A stretch of 64,000 bases of DNA from Pohlia nutans. Its lineage: Eukaryota; Streptophyta; Bryopsida; Bryales; Mniaceae. The translations under genes and the position numbers were made by a program. Of this stretch, positions 34,600 through 45,647 are shown piece by piece. The stretch lies in contig CM040089.1 of NCBI GenBank assembly GCA_022496805.1, positions 37,742,372 to 37,806,371 of the forward strand, read 5' to 3'. Below the pieces are notes generated by a model that ran no database searches, had not been told where the DNA came from, and saw nothing but the letters and a program-made list of their open reading frames with translations. How positions within the stretch are numbered: position 1 is the stretch's first letter; every line of letters starts with the position of its first letter.

Positions 34600-34858
34600 C
34601 ATTGTTTATGAATAGTCCTTTGGCCCCTTCATGAATAATCCTTTAGGCTTGGGGGAACTTGTGGGAACTCTCTTTTAGCATTGGGGAGGTCACGAGTTCC
34701 ATACCCCACATCGGTGTAAGGCCTTGCTTTGGATTATCCTCCAACTCACCATAAACTAGTTTTGTAGTCTTTTTGCACTCGAAATGAGTTTAAGTTGAGT
34801 TTAAGGTTTCTTTCCACTTTGAGACATTCTTTTCAGTTAACTATAATATTATACACAT
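34600..34858 (+). repeat. Dispersed repeat EE, copy 2
   Basis: This is the direct relative of 7691-7945; see that entry. The two copies differ by several small insertions, including an extra GAGTTTAAG block here. Confidence 0.6.
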
Positions 34859-34889
34859 AAGCTAGAATACCAAATGCTTTTGCACCAGA

Positions 34890-35021
34890 GACAGCGTGTA
34901 AGGTAACTATACCTTAAAGCGAGCATTTACCTTAAAGTGTTTGTATCTCCTACAGTGTGACATTTTAGCCGAGAAATGCCACACTACAATAGATATGGAC
35001 GTTTTAAGGTAAATGTTTGCT
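34890..35021. repeat. Repeat S with self-complementary parts
   Basis: GTAAGGTAACTATACCTTAA and a later GTTTTAAGGTAAATG-type block are partly inverted copies of one another. The internal CAGTGTGACATTTTAGCC and ACACTACAATAGATA also pair in part. Diverged relatives are at 19715-19800 and 37691-37712. Confidence 0.45.
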
Positions 35022-35609
35022 TTAATATCTAAAGGACCACAACTATGTTTATCTCCAAACACTCAAAAGCTCCCTAAAAGTACCCCTTCTCAGGAAAAGA
35101 TAAATAGCTTTGATCTAAAATCTTTTTGACCGATCTAACTGTAGGATATTTCAATCAATTTGAATTTAGTAGCACCTACAAAGTTTGAACTGTTTAGGGT
35201 TCCTCAATAGTAATACTATAAGCTACAAAGTTAGTTGTACTTTTATTTTTTGGTCCCCTGCCCGAGTTTGAAACTTTTTGAAAATGCCCAAAATGCAAAG
35301 TTTAGTCTCAGATTTGGTAAATTGAATTTGGCAATTGTGTATATTGGGGTGTTAGCTCATTGTGTACAAAAATTCAAAATGCATAGTTCATTGTATACAA
35401 ATTTTCAAGAGTTGCCCGCAATTAGATTTTTCACCTTTGCATGATTATATCTCTTGATCTATACATCACCTACGTACGCAAATTACCATCCCATCTTTGT
35501 TACAAAGATTAGAATCACCACAAAAAAATCTCAAAAATTGAGGATCAATACTCATTCCACACTTAGCTGACCAAACTTGGAAAATCAGCCTCGGTCTTTT
35601 AAAGGTTAA
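35022..35609 (-). mobile_element. TTAA element family A, copy A3
   Basis: TTAA at 35022-35025 is followed by TATCTAAAGGACCAC, and CGGTCTTTTAAAGG precedes TTAA 35606-35609. It aligns inverted with A2. Its right TTAA is the left TTAA of B4. The frame at 35235-35444 is shared with A1 as decayed repeat sequence. Confidence 0.85.
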
Positions 35610-36186
35610 CCCCTAAATGCCTAGAGCCCTCTCCAAATTCGACAGTTTTGCAAAGATGCATTATAAAATGCAACTAAGAGGGATATTTTGAACTTAATGT
35701 ATGAGTTAAAGTTGTACATTATGAGTTTTTGATTCTATTCATACGGTTAGATCTATAATTGCTATCACCAATATTTTTGTATAAAATTTGAAACTCAAAA
35801 TTCAAAATTCTTTTGTAATTCGATTATGAATAGGATATTGACAATTTGTAGATGAAATTTGTTGTGATTGGTTGAAATGTAATACTAACTCTAAGTGTAG
35901 TGATTTTTGGAGATTTTTTGGTTGTTTAATTTTATGAGTTGACTTTTTCAAAAGCACTATTACATTGAAATCTTAGAAATTTTGGGTGAATCACTACAAC
36001 ATGAAATGAGGCATAAAATTTTCACAAATCATCCCCTTTCTAAGCAGATCACACATTCATGAAGCTAACTTCTCATAGAATCTAGAGCGAAAAATCCACA
36101 CTGCAAAAAGTGCATGACAGATGAGAAAACATGGATGAAATCTGTACATCGTCCAAAAAATGGACTCTCAGGCAGTTAGGGGTTAA
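35606..36186 (+). mobile_element. TTAA element family B, copy B4
   Basis: TTAA then CCCCTAAATGCCTAGAGCCC at the left; ATGGACTCTCAGGCAGTTAG then GGG and TTAA at the right. It shares a TTAA with A3 on one side and with C2 on the other. The B-C junction here is the inverted counterpart of the C1-B1 junction at 3798. Confidence 0.9.
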
Positions 36187-37690
36187 CCCCTAAACGTACT
36201 GGGGTGTCCCTCGAATTGACAATTTGAGAAAAAGCGTCATAAACTACTATTTAGAAGAATATTTTGGAATTGATATACAAATGAAAGTTCTAGATTTTGA
36301 ATTTTAGATTCCATATGTACGGTTTGATTTACTAATACTATCACCAATATTTAATTATAAAATTTGAAAGTTAAAATTAAAAATTCCTTCTAAATTTGAT
36401 TACAAACAAAATTTTAATATTTTTTGAGTAAAATTTGTTGGAATGAATTTGAAATGAAATACTCTTAACCCCTAAAGGACCAGGAGGACACATTGTGTCC
36501 ACGAATAATTTCATTACTTGAATAATTTGTTTGGATTTCATAATTTTGACTCAATGTTAACTAGAGAATTGAAAATGTTCGTTTCAAGAACACAAAATAA
36601 CTTCAAGATTTGCAATTATGTTGATTGATTCATTGGGAAAAAACTAAAACGTCAACGTAGCTGAACTTGGGACATCGTAGTTAGGGCGGTTGATGACTTG
36701 GAAGGCGTTTTCACACTTGGACGTCACATTCGTTAAAAAAAAAAGTATACAATATGTAAAATATTTGCCATTATTGCATCATTAACACTATATAATAATT
36801 ACGGAAATTGTTTAAATATATTTAAAATGGAATCTTTTCAAAATAATTGGAATCTTTTCAACATATTTTATATTATTTTGGGATATTTTGGAATATTCCA
36901 AATATATATTTGAATTCTTTAAAAAAAATTGCAATGTAAAAATTAATAACGATCACAAACACCGGCTCAACGAGTCACCAACAAGTCACCTCACCCAAAC
37001 ATAAATCTTTGAGAATCAATCATTGTTGTTGTATTTAGTTTTAGAACATCATTTTTTGTGGGCACCTAGGTATAGTAAATTTTTGTATGCTCCTAAACTT
37101 TCAAACGCTAATCATGGTTTCTAAATTTATGAGAAAGTTTGCAATGAATGACCTGTTGGTTTTATTCAAAATTTTCAAAAATCAACTTATGATCAAACCT
37201 TATAATCATGTAATATATACGGTAGATTGTTCTGAAAATTAATGTACAGTCTCATGACTAAGTCCTTTATGAAATTCAACGGTGAAGTTTTCTACATGAA
37301 TACCAATCAAGAGATACAATTGCCTTTCTGAAAGCATCACGAGAAAGTGATAAAATTTTAGGAATGAGCATGGTCCTTTAGGGGTTAAACGTGGTGATTC
37401 TTTGAAATTTTTGTGTTTTTTAAATCTATGACTTCATTTTTGCAAGGCCACTTTTGAACTACAGTCAATGCAATTTTGGCTGGGTCAACGACTTGACATA
37501 CTTCCACATTTGTAATTTTAGAAAAATATGTACTCAAGTATGACTAAATCCAACCATTAAAAAGGACAACAACTTGGTGAAGTATCTTCAAAAAATTGAA
37601 TGACTTTCATCCAAGCATTGATGAGAATATAGGATGGGTTTGAATCTGTTAGTCGTCCAGAAACTGGACACTGTGACGTTTAAGGGTTAA
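36183..37690 (+). mobile_element. TTAA element family C, copy C2, split by D
   Basis: The outer ends are TTAA then CCCCTAAACGTACTGG and CTGTGACGTTTAAGGG then TTAA (37687-37690). The two parts (36183-36478 and 37385-37690) rejoin to match C1 across its full length. Element D lies between them, flanked by a duplicated TTAA. Confidence 0.9.
36475..37388. mobile_element. TTAA element D nested in C2
   Basis: It is 914 bp including both TTAA sites, with ends CCCCTAAAGGACCAGGAGG and CATGGTCCTTTAGGGG. The interrupted sequence in C2, read without D, gives GATACTC-like then TTAA then ACGTGGTGATTC, as in intact C1. This shows a TTAA target duplication directly. It has no coding capacity. Confidence 0.92.
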
Positions 37691-38632
37691 GGTATAGTTA
37701 CCTTACATAGAGAGCGAGCTGTGGGTCATGGAGCTTGACGTTTCAGTGATGTAATAAGGAATGCAGACATGGGGAGCAACAGTGGCAGCCCTTCAACAGT
37801 GGGAGCAAGAAATCCAGGTTAGAAACTGATACTGGCTACTTAGATTTACCAAACATTTGAAAAAGGACGGACATCAGTGAACGGCCTGGCCGGGCTAGTT
37901 TGGGGAAGAGTGAGAAGAGAGCGTTACAACCGGAGCCAGTATGCAAATGAATGCTCAATTGCGCATGCTGATTACAGTGAGCACCAAATCCGGTGATTGT
38001 CATATCTAATGACTTGATCCCTCTGTGCCTGCCTGTGAGTGAGTGCATTTGGTCTTAGTACAGTACTGTCGAGGTGTGGGGATTGACTTTCTTACTGTAA
38101 GTCTGGTACATTTGCCCGTCTACCCATCACAGTCCGGGAAGTTTTTTGAGCTTTACCGGTTACTTTCCTTTCATTCCAAGATTGAACCAGTTTTTCAAGT
38201 GTGGAGTCCGGTTATTTTCTCTATTTAATATATAAAATAGAATTTTTTTAGCTTTTTCACCCGGTTTTTAGCCGCTCCTTCTAAATTCCAATCGGTTTTT
38301 TAGAGAATCAACCGGCTCATCTTACACTAGCTGCCGGTTCTCCCCGTTCATTGCTACCCATGTTGAGAAATGGGCAAACAGGAAGCCAATAATGAGCAGA
38401 GTAGCGCAGAATTATTAAATCAGACAAAAGGCTTGATTAATTGACTTCCACTGTAGCCTTAGATTGAGTGAGGCCTTACCAGCTAGTGTTTGGTCGGAGT
38501 AACTCAAGGATATAACTAAAATCCAGCCTTGTGCAAGATTTTGATGCCTTAAATCTTGCGTACGGCTGGATTCGAGTTATTCCAAGTTTCATTACTGTAA
38601 CCTGGTAGCAGCTCCGGCACAAATTCGCCACT
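37691..38632. other. Relatively GC-rich, non-repetitive spacer
   Basis: No supported gene is seen; short frames on both strands at 37836-38228 show no family resemblance. A region of repeated CCGGTT words (38150-38350) and an inverted pair, ATAACT with AATCCAGCC and GGCTGGATTC then GAGTTAT, at about 38511-38580 suggest a small decayed hairpin element there. Confidence 0.4.
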
Positions 38633-38654
38633 TTAACCCCTAAAGGACCAAGGA

Positions 38655-38983
38655 TTAACCCTTAAACGTACTGACCCTTTGAACAGAAGTAGATACTAGC
38701 CTTAAAATAGATATTAGAATGGCTCAAATGTACATGAGGTGTACATGAGAGATCCATTGCAAGCATAAAATCTACCCAACAAATTTGACATACTTGCATT
38801 TGGAAGCTTCTCCAATATTATCAACATCTCAACATCACAAGAGATTTACTTTGATTGATAGAGAACCTAATAGGCTTGCAAAGATGACTTGGATGAAAGT
38901 CATCCGAGATTGTATGAGAAAGTTACAAGACTTTGAATATGTTTGTGATCCAGTTTCTGGACGCTGGAACGTTTAGGAGTTAA
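38655..38983 (+). mobile_element. Short TTAA element C3 nested in F3
   Basis: TTAA then CCCTTAAACGTACTGACCC and CTGGAACGTTTAGGAG then TTAA bound 329 bp. The right part resembles the C2 right end (GTCCAG or CCAGTTTCTGGAC). It is either a shortened family C derivative or a related family. The 63-codon frame at 38785-38976 ends in the terminal repeat and is not a gene. Confidence 0.75.
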
Positions 38984-39067
38984 TGAGTTTAAAATGACAA
39001 ATTCAATTGATCATGTTGTGAAAAATATAATTCAGACATGACCACAATTTATATCATTGGAATCAGT

Positions 39068-39700
39068 CCCGGGGGGTGCACTGTACTAAACATGTATGAG
39101 TATATGTGAGTGCACAGAAGGGATATTAATTTGAACATTGCCGTATTATGTATACATACAATAAACATATTTAGAGCTGAAAATATTGATGTATACATAC
39201 ATTAAACATATATTTAGGATGGAATAAATATGTATATAAAAGTTTTTAGATATACAACCCCTCGTATACAAGGGGGTTTTTAGAGGGAGTGGGTGCGTTC
39301 ATGGTAATAGGAGCCAACGGTGCCCAAATCTAAGGACTCTTGATGAGTGCTTAGGATATGATATCTTCAATATATGTAGATATTAGAAAAAATTATGTAC
39401 ATTTTGCAAAATATTAAGGACATTTTAGTCTTTATTAAGGACTGGTTACAACCATATTTTAGTCCTTTTGGAGTACGAATAATTACTCAAACATCGTTAA
39501 AATTTGGTATATGTTAAAATAACATATAATACATGTAGGAAATAATTTATATTGCATTATCAATTCAAATGATGAAGGTTTTGCTTAATAGTTTATAAAA
39601 ATAAGCACTGGTTACACTTATGTTGCTCCTATTACCATGAATGCACCCGGGTCATGAATGCACGTGATTTTCAAACATAATGTAGAGTGCACCCCCCGAA
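39068..39700 (+). mobile_element. E-family element E3 nested in F3, itself carrying G
   Basis: An exact 8-bp duplication, GAATCAGT (39060-39067 and 39701-39708), flanks ends CCCGGGGGGTGCACTG and GAGTGCACCCCCCGAA. With G removed (39291-39648) it matches E4 and inverted E5. The 8-bp duplication fits hAT-type elements, although the tip is not a classic CAGGG. Confidence 0.88.
39291..39648. mobile_element. Miniature element G nested in E3
   Basis: Inverted ends GGGTGCGTTCATGGTAATAG and CTATTACCATGAATGCACCC (about 23 bp with one mismatch) bound 358 bp. It interrupts the E sequence between TTTTTAGAGGG and GGGTCATGAATGCACG. The target duplication is unclear because both flanks are G-rich. Confidence 0.8.
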
Positions 39701-39994
39701 GAATCAGTGAAGAACATTGCATGTGTTGATCTAAAGAGAAAGAATTTTGAATAAAAAGAAGTCTACATAGGACCTATTCAAAATTGTTATAAAAACATGA
39801 GGCTCAATTTGGGCTTCTTGGTACTTTAGGGGTTAATTTTTTTTGTTTTGACAGTGCCACTTGTGCTTTCTTATTGGCGTGAAAAAGAAGACGTGGATGG
39901 TAAGAAAGTTGACGTGGAACTTCAAGAGTGCTAAACTTGCTAGCATGTAACAGTACTCCAATCATCACTACTTTGTTCATAGCAAAAGACATAA

Positions 39995-40321
39995 GAGCAT
40001 CTCCACTAGCACTCTGGATTGCACTCTGAAGGTCATCCAAAAAGTTAGACCTCACCATGTAGTTCCCCACCAACATCCCCGCCAACATCACTCAATGAGA
40101 CTCTTGAAAATAGTAAGTGAGTCACTCACAAGTCACCACGCATGGATTGTGCAATCATGATGTGCAATTAAGAAGAGAAGATACACTAGCAAGAGTGATT
40201 TTGAAGGCCCTGGACTTGGTTGCATTTTCTAGCGTCACAGTCCAAATAAATTGTTTACCAATCCATTCTCATTTATTTTTCCACAACCGTAGAGCTATCC
40301 AGGGTGCTAGTAGAGATGCTC
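39995..40321 (-). mobile_element. Tourist-like element family T, copy T2
   Basis: The left end GAGCATCTCCACTAGCACTC pairs with the right end GTGCTAGTAGAGATGCTC. TAA is duplicated at 39992-39994 and 40322-40324. It aligns inverted with T1 and T3. The 3-bp TAA duplication indicates a PIF/Harbinger-type transposase. Confidence 0.88.
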
Positions 40322-40324
40322 TAA

Positions 40325-40867
40325 TGTAGATATGGCAAATGTGGTTTAGAATGGAGCTAGTTGATTCTTCGACCGTTCTTGCCTTAATGTTGGGTAGGAG
40401 GACCCAATGAAGGGATTGACAACAAGCATAAGAAGGTAGACATATCCATTACCATTCACTTAACAATTCCGCACTCATCTACCAACAATATATAGTAGAC
40501 ATACCAATTGGCCACACAGTTCCAATGACTGCACACTTCCAATCATAGAAGATATGCCAACGACTGTACAGTTTCACCACACAATTCCAATAGAAATGTA
40601 AGGTGCCGCCTAATGTGTTTGACGTGCAATAAAAGTTACTGTACAAAACATTTTTGAGTGTTATTTTTTCAAGGTGAATCTCAACTTGACATACTACAAT
40701 CTTTCAAAATTTGAGATGGTGTAAGTTTCTACATTGTCGTGAGGAAGGATTTGAGTAAATTGCATGTGCGGTCACTAGCATGTCTACCTTACATTTGTGT
40801 TCGAGAATGTATGCCACCAGTACATGACGGTGGAATTGACTGTTGGGTAGTAATGGATATGTCCACT
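40325..40867. other. Intergenic DNA
   Basis: No supported gene is seen. Confidence 0.45.
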
Positions 40868-41675
40868 TTAACTCTTTACGGCCCAACCCTATTCTGCAGA
40901 AACCTCAGATATCTGTTGTTTTTTCTCTTAAAACTCTCTATATTGAAATTAGGGATATTATTAATAGTATTCAACCTTATAAATAAAAGCATAGCTTAAT
41001 CAAACAAGTGTCGGTTAAACCTTGGAAAGATCGGACTGTTGGATTGGAAGATTATAGTATGTCTTTGAAACTTATAATACACACTCAAAAACAAGATTTT
41101 AGAGGGTATGTGACTTCAAAGCTAAATAGAATTTGGGTTAAATTTTCAATAATAAAAGTGAAGCGGTTCAGCAATGATCTATGTCAACACCTCTCCGATG
41201 CAATTTTTCATATCAAGAACATACTCACACATAATTATTGTGAATTTTATAAGTGAGAGTGACTTATCCATATACGGTTTAGAAAAAAAATTATACGTAT
41301 AAATATGAGAGGAATTGGTACATTGATCAAGATCAAAATTCATAGACTACTGGAACATGAACAAGAGAACATGATCCAAAAAATAAAAGAAGATAAAAAA
41401 TTTCTAAACACAAAAAATATCGCATAGTAAATGTGTTGTATTTGTAAGTATTTGCTGTATTTTGAGGTATTTGCAGTATTTTGGTGTTTTGTAGATATGT
41501 GTTTTGATAGATTCACAACTCCAAATCAAAATTTTATTTTTGAAATGTGTGCGTGAGATGGAGCTCTACATTTGAATTTCAAACATTGATGCTTGGTTTG
41601 GAGTAGATCTTATGGTAGGTTGTAAAAACATGCCTTAGTGACCACAATGTGGTTGCATGGGTTGTACAGGATTAA
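40868..41675 (-). mobile_element. TTAA element family H, copy H3 (decayed)
   Basis: TTAA then CTCTTTACGGCCCAACC on the left; the right end has decayed to GGTTGTACAGGA then TTAA (41672-41675). The interior matches H1 and H2 inverted, including GTATTTGCTGTATTTTGAGG. Length with TTAA is again 808 bp. Short frames at 40739-41256 belong to the element. Confidence 0.8.
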
Positions 41676-41692
41676 AGGTCGTGGCAAAGTAC

Positions 41693-42270
41693 TTAACCTC
41701 TAAAGGACCAACTGTCCATTTTTGGATGATGTACAAATTTCATCCACGTTTTCTCATATTTCATTCACTTTTTGCAAGGAAAAGAAATACAACAAAATTC
41801 TATGGCAATATAGCTTCATGCATGTGTAATCCGATTAGAAAGGGGATGATTTGTGAAAATTTTATGCCTCTTTTCATGTTCGAGTGATTACCCAAAAATT
41901 TCAAAGATTTTAGTCTAAATGTGCTCTTGAAAAATTAAACTCGTAAAATGAAGAAACCAAAAAATTCCAAAAATCACTACACTTAGAGTATTACATTTCA
42001 ACTGATCACAACAAAATTCATCCATTAATTGTCAATATCTTATTTGTAATTGAATTACAAAAATATTTTTGAATTTCAAGATTCAAATTCTATACAAAAA
42101 TATTGGTAATAGCAATTGCAAATCTAACTGTATGGATAGAATCTAAAATTTATAATGTACAACTTTTTATTCATACATCAAGTTCAAAATATCCCTCCTA
42201 GTTGCATTCTTATGATGCATCTTTGCAAAACTGCCTAATTTGGAGAGGAGTGAGGACGTTTAGGGGTTAA
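41693..42270 (-). mobile_element. TTAA element family B, copy B5
   Basis: TTAA then CCTCTAAAGGACCAACTGTC and GAGTGAGGACGTTTAGGGG then TTAA. It aligns inverted with B2. Only 17 bp separate it from H3. Its left tip carries AAAGGACC, the tip otherwise typical of families A, D and F. Confidence 0.87.
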
Positions 42271-42496
42271 TTAGCTCCTGCGTTGGCTTTAAAGCCCATA
42301 CTTTTTGATTGCCTATGATACCATGGACTAAGATTTGAAGTGTGCCTGGCAGGGCTCAATGAGCTATGGAAATTTTCTGAGAGAAAGATTTCTTTTGCAA
42401 AATAGAAAATCAAGGATATTAATTGTATTAGGACGGAGTTTTGACGTTTTGCTAGTATTACTTTGTTACCGCTCCTCTCTGCAACATGACATTTAG

Positions 42497-43036
42497 GGGC
42501 GGTTTACACCATAGACCATGAAGTCGGACCATGGAAGATGGCTATTTTCCATGGTCCGACTTCATGGGACGACTTCCATGGTCCGAGTTATTAAAAAATC
42601 AATTTATAAGGTTTATGGGCCCTTCACTAGGTGTAAACCGAATGTGGACCAAGAGGAATGACCATGTACCAAAAAGTGGATGTGCTGATTTTTTTAGTAT
42701 ATGTCCAAAAATGGCAGTTTTGGAAAAGAAATTAATTTTTTGTCTTCTTTTGAAATTGCTCATTAAAGAAATATTATAACATCATTTCTCTCCATGGGCC
42801 CTTGCTTTTTCTACTATACCACCTCTTTTGCCTCTCTCGACGGAAAAGCCGTTGGACCATGTTAGTGGATAATGTAGGCCTTAAATATTGTTTTTTGGGG
42901 ACCTCAACTCCTTTGGTCACTTTTCTTTTTTCCTCATAGTGTAAACCCAAGTCATCCCGGGACGAGTTGATGGAGCCAATCATAGATTTTAGAGCTGCAT
43001 GGGACGAGTTCTTGGTCCGTAGTGTAAACCGCCCCT
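42497..43036. mobile_element. Tourist-like element W with nested hairpin
   Basis: The ends GGGGCGGTTTACACCATAG and GTAGTGTAAACCGCCCC are inverted repeats of about 15 bp. Flanks are TTA (left) and TCA (right), a possibly decayed 3-bp duplication. Near the left end, CCATGGTCCGACTTCATGG and nearby complements form a second hairpin. Short frames at 42531-43097 are inside the element. Confidence 0.7.
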
Positions 43037-43283
43037 CAGTAGCATATATTCGGGCTTCAACTGGACAAAAATAGGGGACACTTTTGTCCCCATTCATTCA
43101 AGACCACCGGGGGTTCTAGAGAAATCCGCATGCTCTACAGTAGACAGTGTGGAATATTCCATACCCAACAATACTTCTTCAGTAGTTAAGTGGACAGGTT
43201 GACACTCAAGGTGATGAGCAAAGTGCATGAAGGAAGCTTTGCAATACAAAAGAAGACAACATCTTCCATTTAGTATTTAACCA

Positions 43284-43859
43284 TTAACCCCTAACCGCCC
43301 AACCATGCATATTTTGCATGATGTATGGATTTGAAGTCCGTTTTCTCATCCATTATGCACTTTTTATAGTGTGGATTTTTTATTGAAACTTTTATGGGAA
43401 GTTAGCTCCGTGCATGTGTGATCCCATTAGAAAGGGGATGATTTGTGAAATTTTTATGCGTCATTTCATGTTGTAGTGTTCCACCCAAAATTTCGTAGAT
43501 TTTAGTCTAAAAGTGCTCTTGAAAAAGTCAACTACTAAAATTAAGCAACCAAAAAATCTCCAAAAATCACTACACTTAGAGTATTACATTTCAACCCATC
43601 ACAACAAATTTCATTATTAAATTGTCAATATCTTATTCGTAATCATATTACAAAAGAGTGTTAAATTTTAAGTTTGAAATTTAATACACAAATATTGGTG
43701 ATAGCAATCGCAAATCTAACTGTATGGATAGAATTTGAAATGCATAATGTACAACTTTCATTCATTCATCAACTTGAAAATATCCCTTTTAGTTGCATTT
43801 TATAATGCATCTTTGAAAAACTGCCAAATCTGAAAAGGGTGAGAACGTTTAGGGGTTAA
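43284..43859 (-). mobile_element. TTAA element family B, copy B6
   Basis: TTAA then CCCCTAACCGCCCAACCATG and GGGTGAGAACGTTTAGGGG then TTAA. The 576 bp align inverted with B2; like B2 its tips are of the CGTCC/GCCCAACC type. Confidence 0.88.
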
Positions 43860-43940
43860 TCTCTAAAAGTCTACTAAGCAACCAAAACTGATACTCGTTT
43901 TTATTGAATGTCAATTGCAAAAAAATATATAATTTGAATT

Positions 43941-44060
43941 TACTAGTAGAAAAGGTGGTGTTGCCTAGGGACATGCCCATGCAAAATCACTGTGCATGCG
44001 TGGAATTGGACACTACTTGCCTGGACATCTCCCTCGGCAGTGCTACCTTTTCTACTAGTG
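43941..44060 (+). mobile_element. CACTA-like miniature element X2, 120 bp
   Basis: The ends are TACTAGTAGAAAAGGTGG and CTACCTTTTCTACTAGTG, flanked by ATT on both sides. The interior has CAAAATCACTGTGCATGCGT, as in X1 and inverted X3. The 3-bp duplication and CACTA tip fit non-autonomous CACTA (En/Spm) elements. Confidence 0.87.
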
Positions 44061-44083
44061 ATTCAAAAATTAATTGCGCTACT

Positions 44084-44500
44084 GTGTATAAAACAAGCTG
44101 CTACTCGGCTATTCGCGTAGGGTTGATTGTCCTATTACCAACCACGTACCTAAAACCAACCACCCTGATTCTTGCCTAATTTCTAGATATTAAAAGGGAA
44201 GATGTACCTCATTTGTACATTAGAGCATGTGATCGGTTTTGGGTCGGAGGTTACTTTGCACTTTGGAATTTTGTATAAAATTGAGAAATGCAAATTATAA
44301 GTTGCAATTTTTTGCAATCCTCATGAAATCCTATTTCGAACGCGGTCATAATTTTTTTCCGGATTTACCACTGCCAAATATAGGTCAGATTGCTTAAGTG
44401 GTTGGTAATAGGACAGTCAACCCTAGTCTGCCTTCGTATTTTCCCTAGATTTAATTTTTACGGCTTGTTTATGACCATGTAACTCCAGGAAAATGAAATA
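44084..44500 (+). repeat. Dispersed repeat BB, copy 2, split by CC
   Basis: The left part ends GGCTATTCGCGTA and the right part starts TAGTCTGCCTTCG, continuing through GGCTTGTTTATGACCATGTA. Rejoined, they match 29640-29783. Confidence 0.6.
44120..44423. mobile_element. TA-flanked miniature element CC inside BB copy 2
   Basis: Inverted ends GGGTTGATTGTCCTATTACC and GGTAATAGGACAGTCAACCC (26 bp with one mismatch) bound 304 bp. TA is duplicated at 44118-44119 and 44424-44425. The uninterrupted site GCGTAGTC in BB copy 1 supports a 2-bp TA duplication, as for mariner/Stowaway-type elements. Confidence 0.88.
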
Positions 44501-44692
44501 TTTGGTGAGTCAGGGACAACAAAGTTTTGTATGAATTGGACCTATGTCATGTGCAAGGCATGGCTCCATAAGAGGACAGGAACTTGCTCAGTATACCGAT
44601 ACCTTGATTTTGACTTTTATTAGATGTGTTTTGGATTGACCAATTATACCAATAATTCAATGTAAATGCATATACTAAGTTAGCTACACTTA

Positions 44693-44831
44693 GGGCCTCT
44701 TTACACTAGAGGTGAGAAGCCGTGAGGAGAGAAATTTCAGACAATGAGAAATTGGTCTTTTCAATTTTTAGGCCTCCCATTGGCTGAATTTTTTTTCCTC
44801 ACGGCTTCTCGCCTCTAATGTAAAGAGGCCC
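44693..44831. mobile_element. Tourist-like hairpin element V2
   Basis: This 139-bp partner of V1 has ends GGGCCTCTTTACACTAGAGG and complement, flanked by TTA on both sides (44690-44692 and 44832-44834). Confidence 0.87.
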
Positions 44832-44940
44832 TTACTTTTTCTTTAGTGTGGGTACACAAACATGTAGGTGAGGTATGCGTCATTCAAACATTGTTGTTTG
44901 AAAATTGTTGACATCAAGTGATTAGGTTCAGTTCTAGATA

Positions 44941-45216
44941 CCGTAATACCATAGCTGGGTCGCCAGCCCACACAAACGAATATTTGATATTTTTTGAAAA
45001 ATAAGGTTCGTTCCTGAAAATATGAATGACTTTATTTTTGTTATGAGCCAAAAAAATGATTAAAAATGGCCCAAAATAACTTAGATATATCAAAATGTAG
45101 CTGAAAATATTTTATTCCATTTTTGTTTTTTGATCCTCATAATTTTTGGTATTATATGATTTTTATTTATTTTTAAATTGGAATTTTTTTTTGGCAACCT
45201 AGCTATGGTACTACGG
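44941..45216 (+). mobile_element. TA-flanked element family Z, copy Z1
   Basis: TA CCGTAATACCATAGCT at the left and AGCTATGGTACTACGG TA at the right bound about 276 bp rich in T tracts. It matches Z2 (47742-48027) inverted. The TA flank suggests mariner/Stowaway-type mobilisation. Confidence 0.7.
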
Positions 45217-45267
45217 TATATGTGGACAAAAGGTGACCAGTCCAGTAAAAAACAGAGTTCAATATAA

Positions 45268-45578
45268 GAGCATCTCTACTAGCACTTTGGATATATGTCT
45301 GGCTCTGGAAAAATGGATGTGCGTGGGTTGGTCAACAATTCATTTGGAGGGAGACACAGACTATAATTCAGGGCCCTCAAAACGACTCAAACTAGTGTAT
45401 CTTCTCTTCTTAATTGCCCAACATAATTGCACAATCCATGCATGGTGAGTTGTGAGTGGCTTACTTACTATTTTCAGAGCCTAATTGAGTGATGTTGGTG
45501 GAGAACTACATAATATGACGCGCTGTAATTTTTGGATGATCTTCAAAATGCAATTTAGAGTTGTTTATGGAGATGCTC
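45268..45578 (+). mobile_element. Tourist-like element family T, copy T3
   Basis: GAGCATCTCTACTAGCAC to GGAGATGCTC, with TAA on both sides (45265-45267 and 45579-45581). The interior aligns with T1, including GAGTGATGTTGGTGGAGAAC. Confidence 0.87.
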
Positions 45579-45647
45579 TAACAAAAGAAAGACCAAGTGC
45601 AATGAAGGGACATAGGAATTGGCTTCAGGAGTCACAACGGGATAAAG

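Larger units (their letters stand above)
38633..39836 (+). mobile_element. TTAA element family F, copy F3, carrying nested C3 and E3
   Basis: The outer ends are TTAA then CCCCTAAAGGACCAAGG (38633) and CTTCTTGGTACTTTAGGGG then TTAA (39833-39836). Removing C3 (38655-38983) and E3 (39068-39700) leaves a roughly 240-bp sequence that aligns with F1, F2 and F4. Confidence 0.88.
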
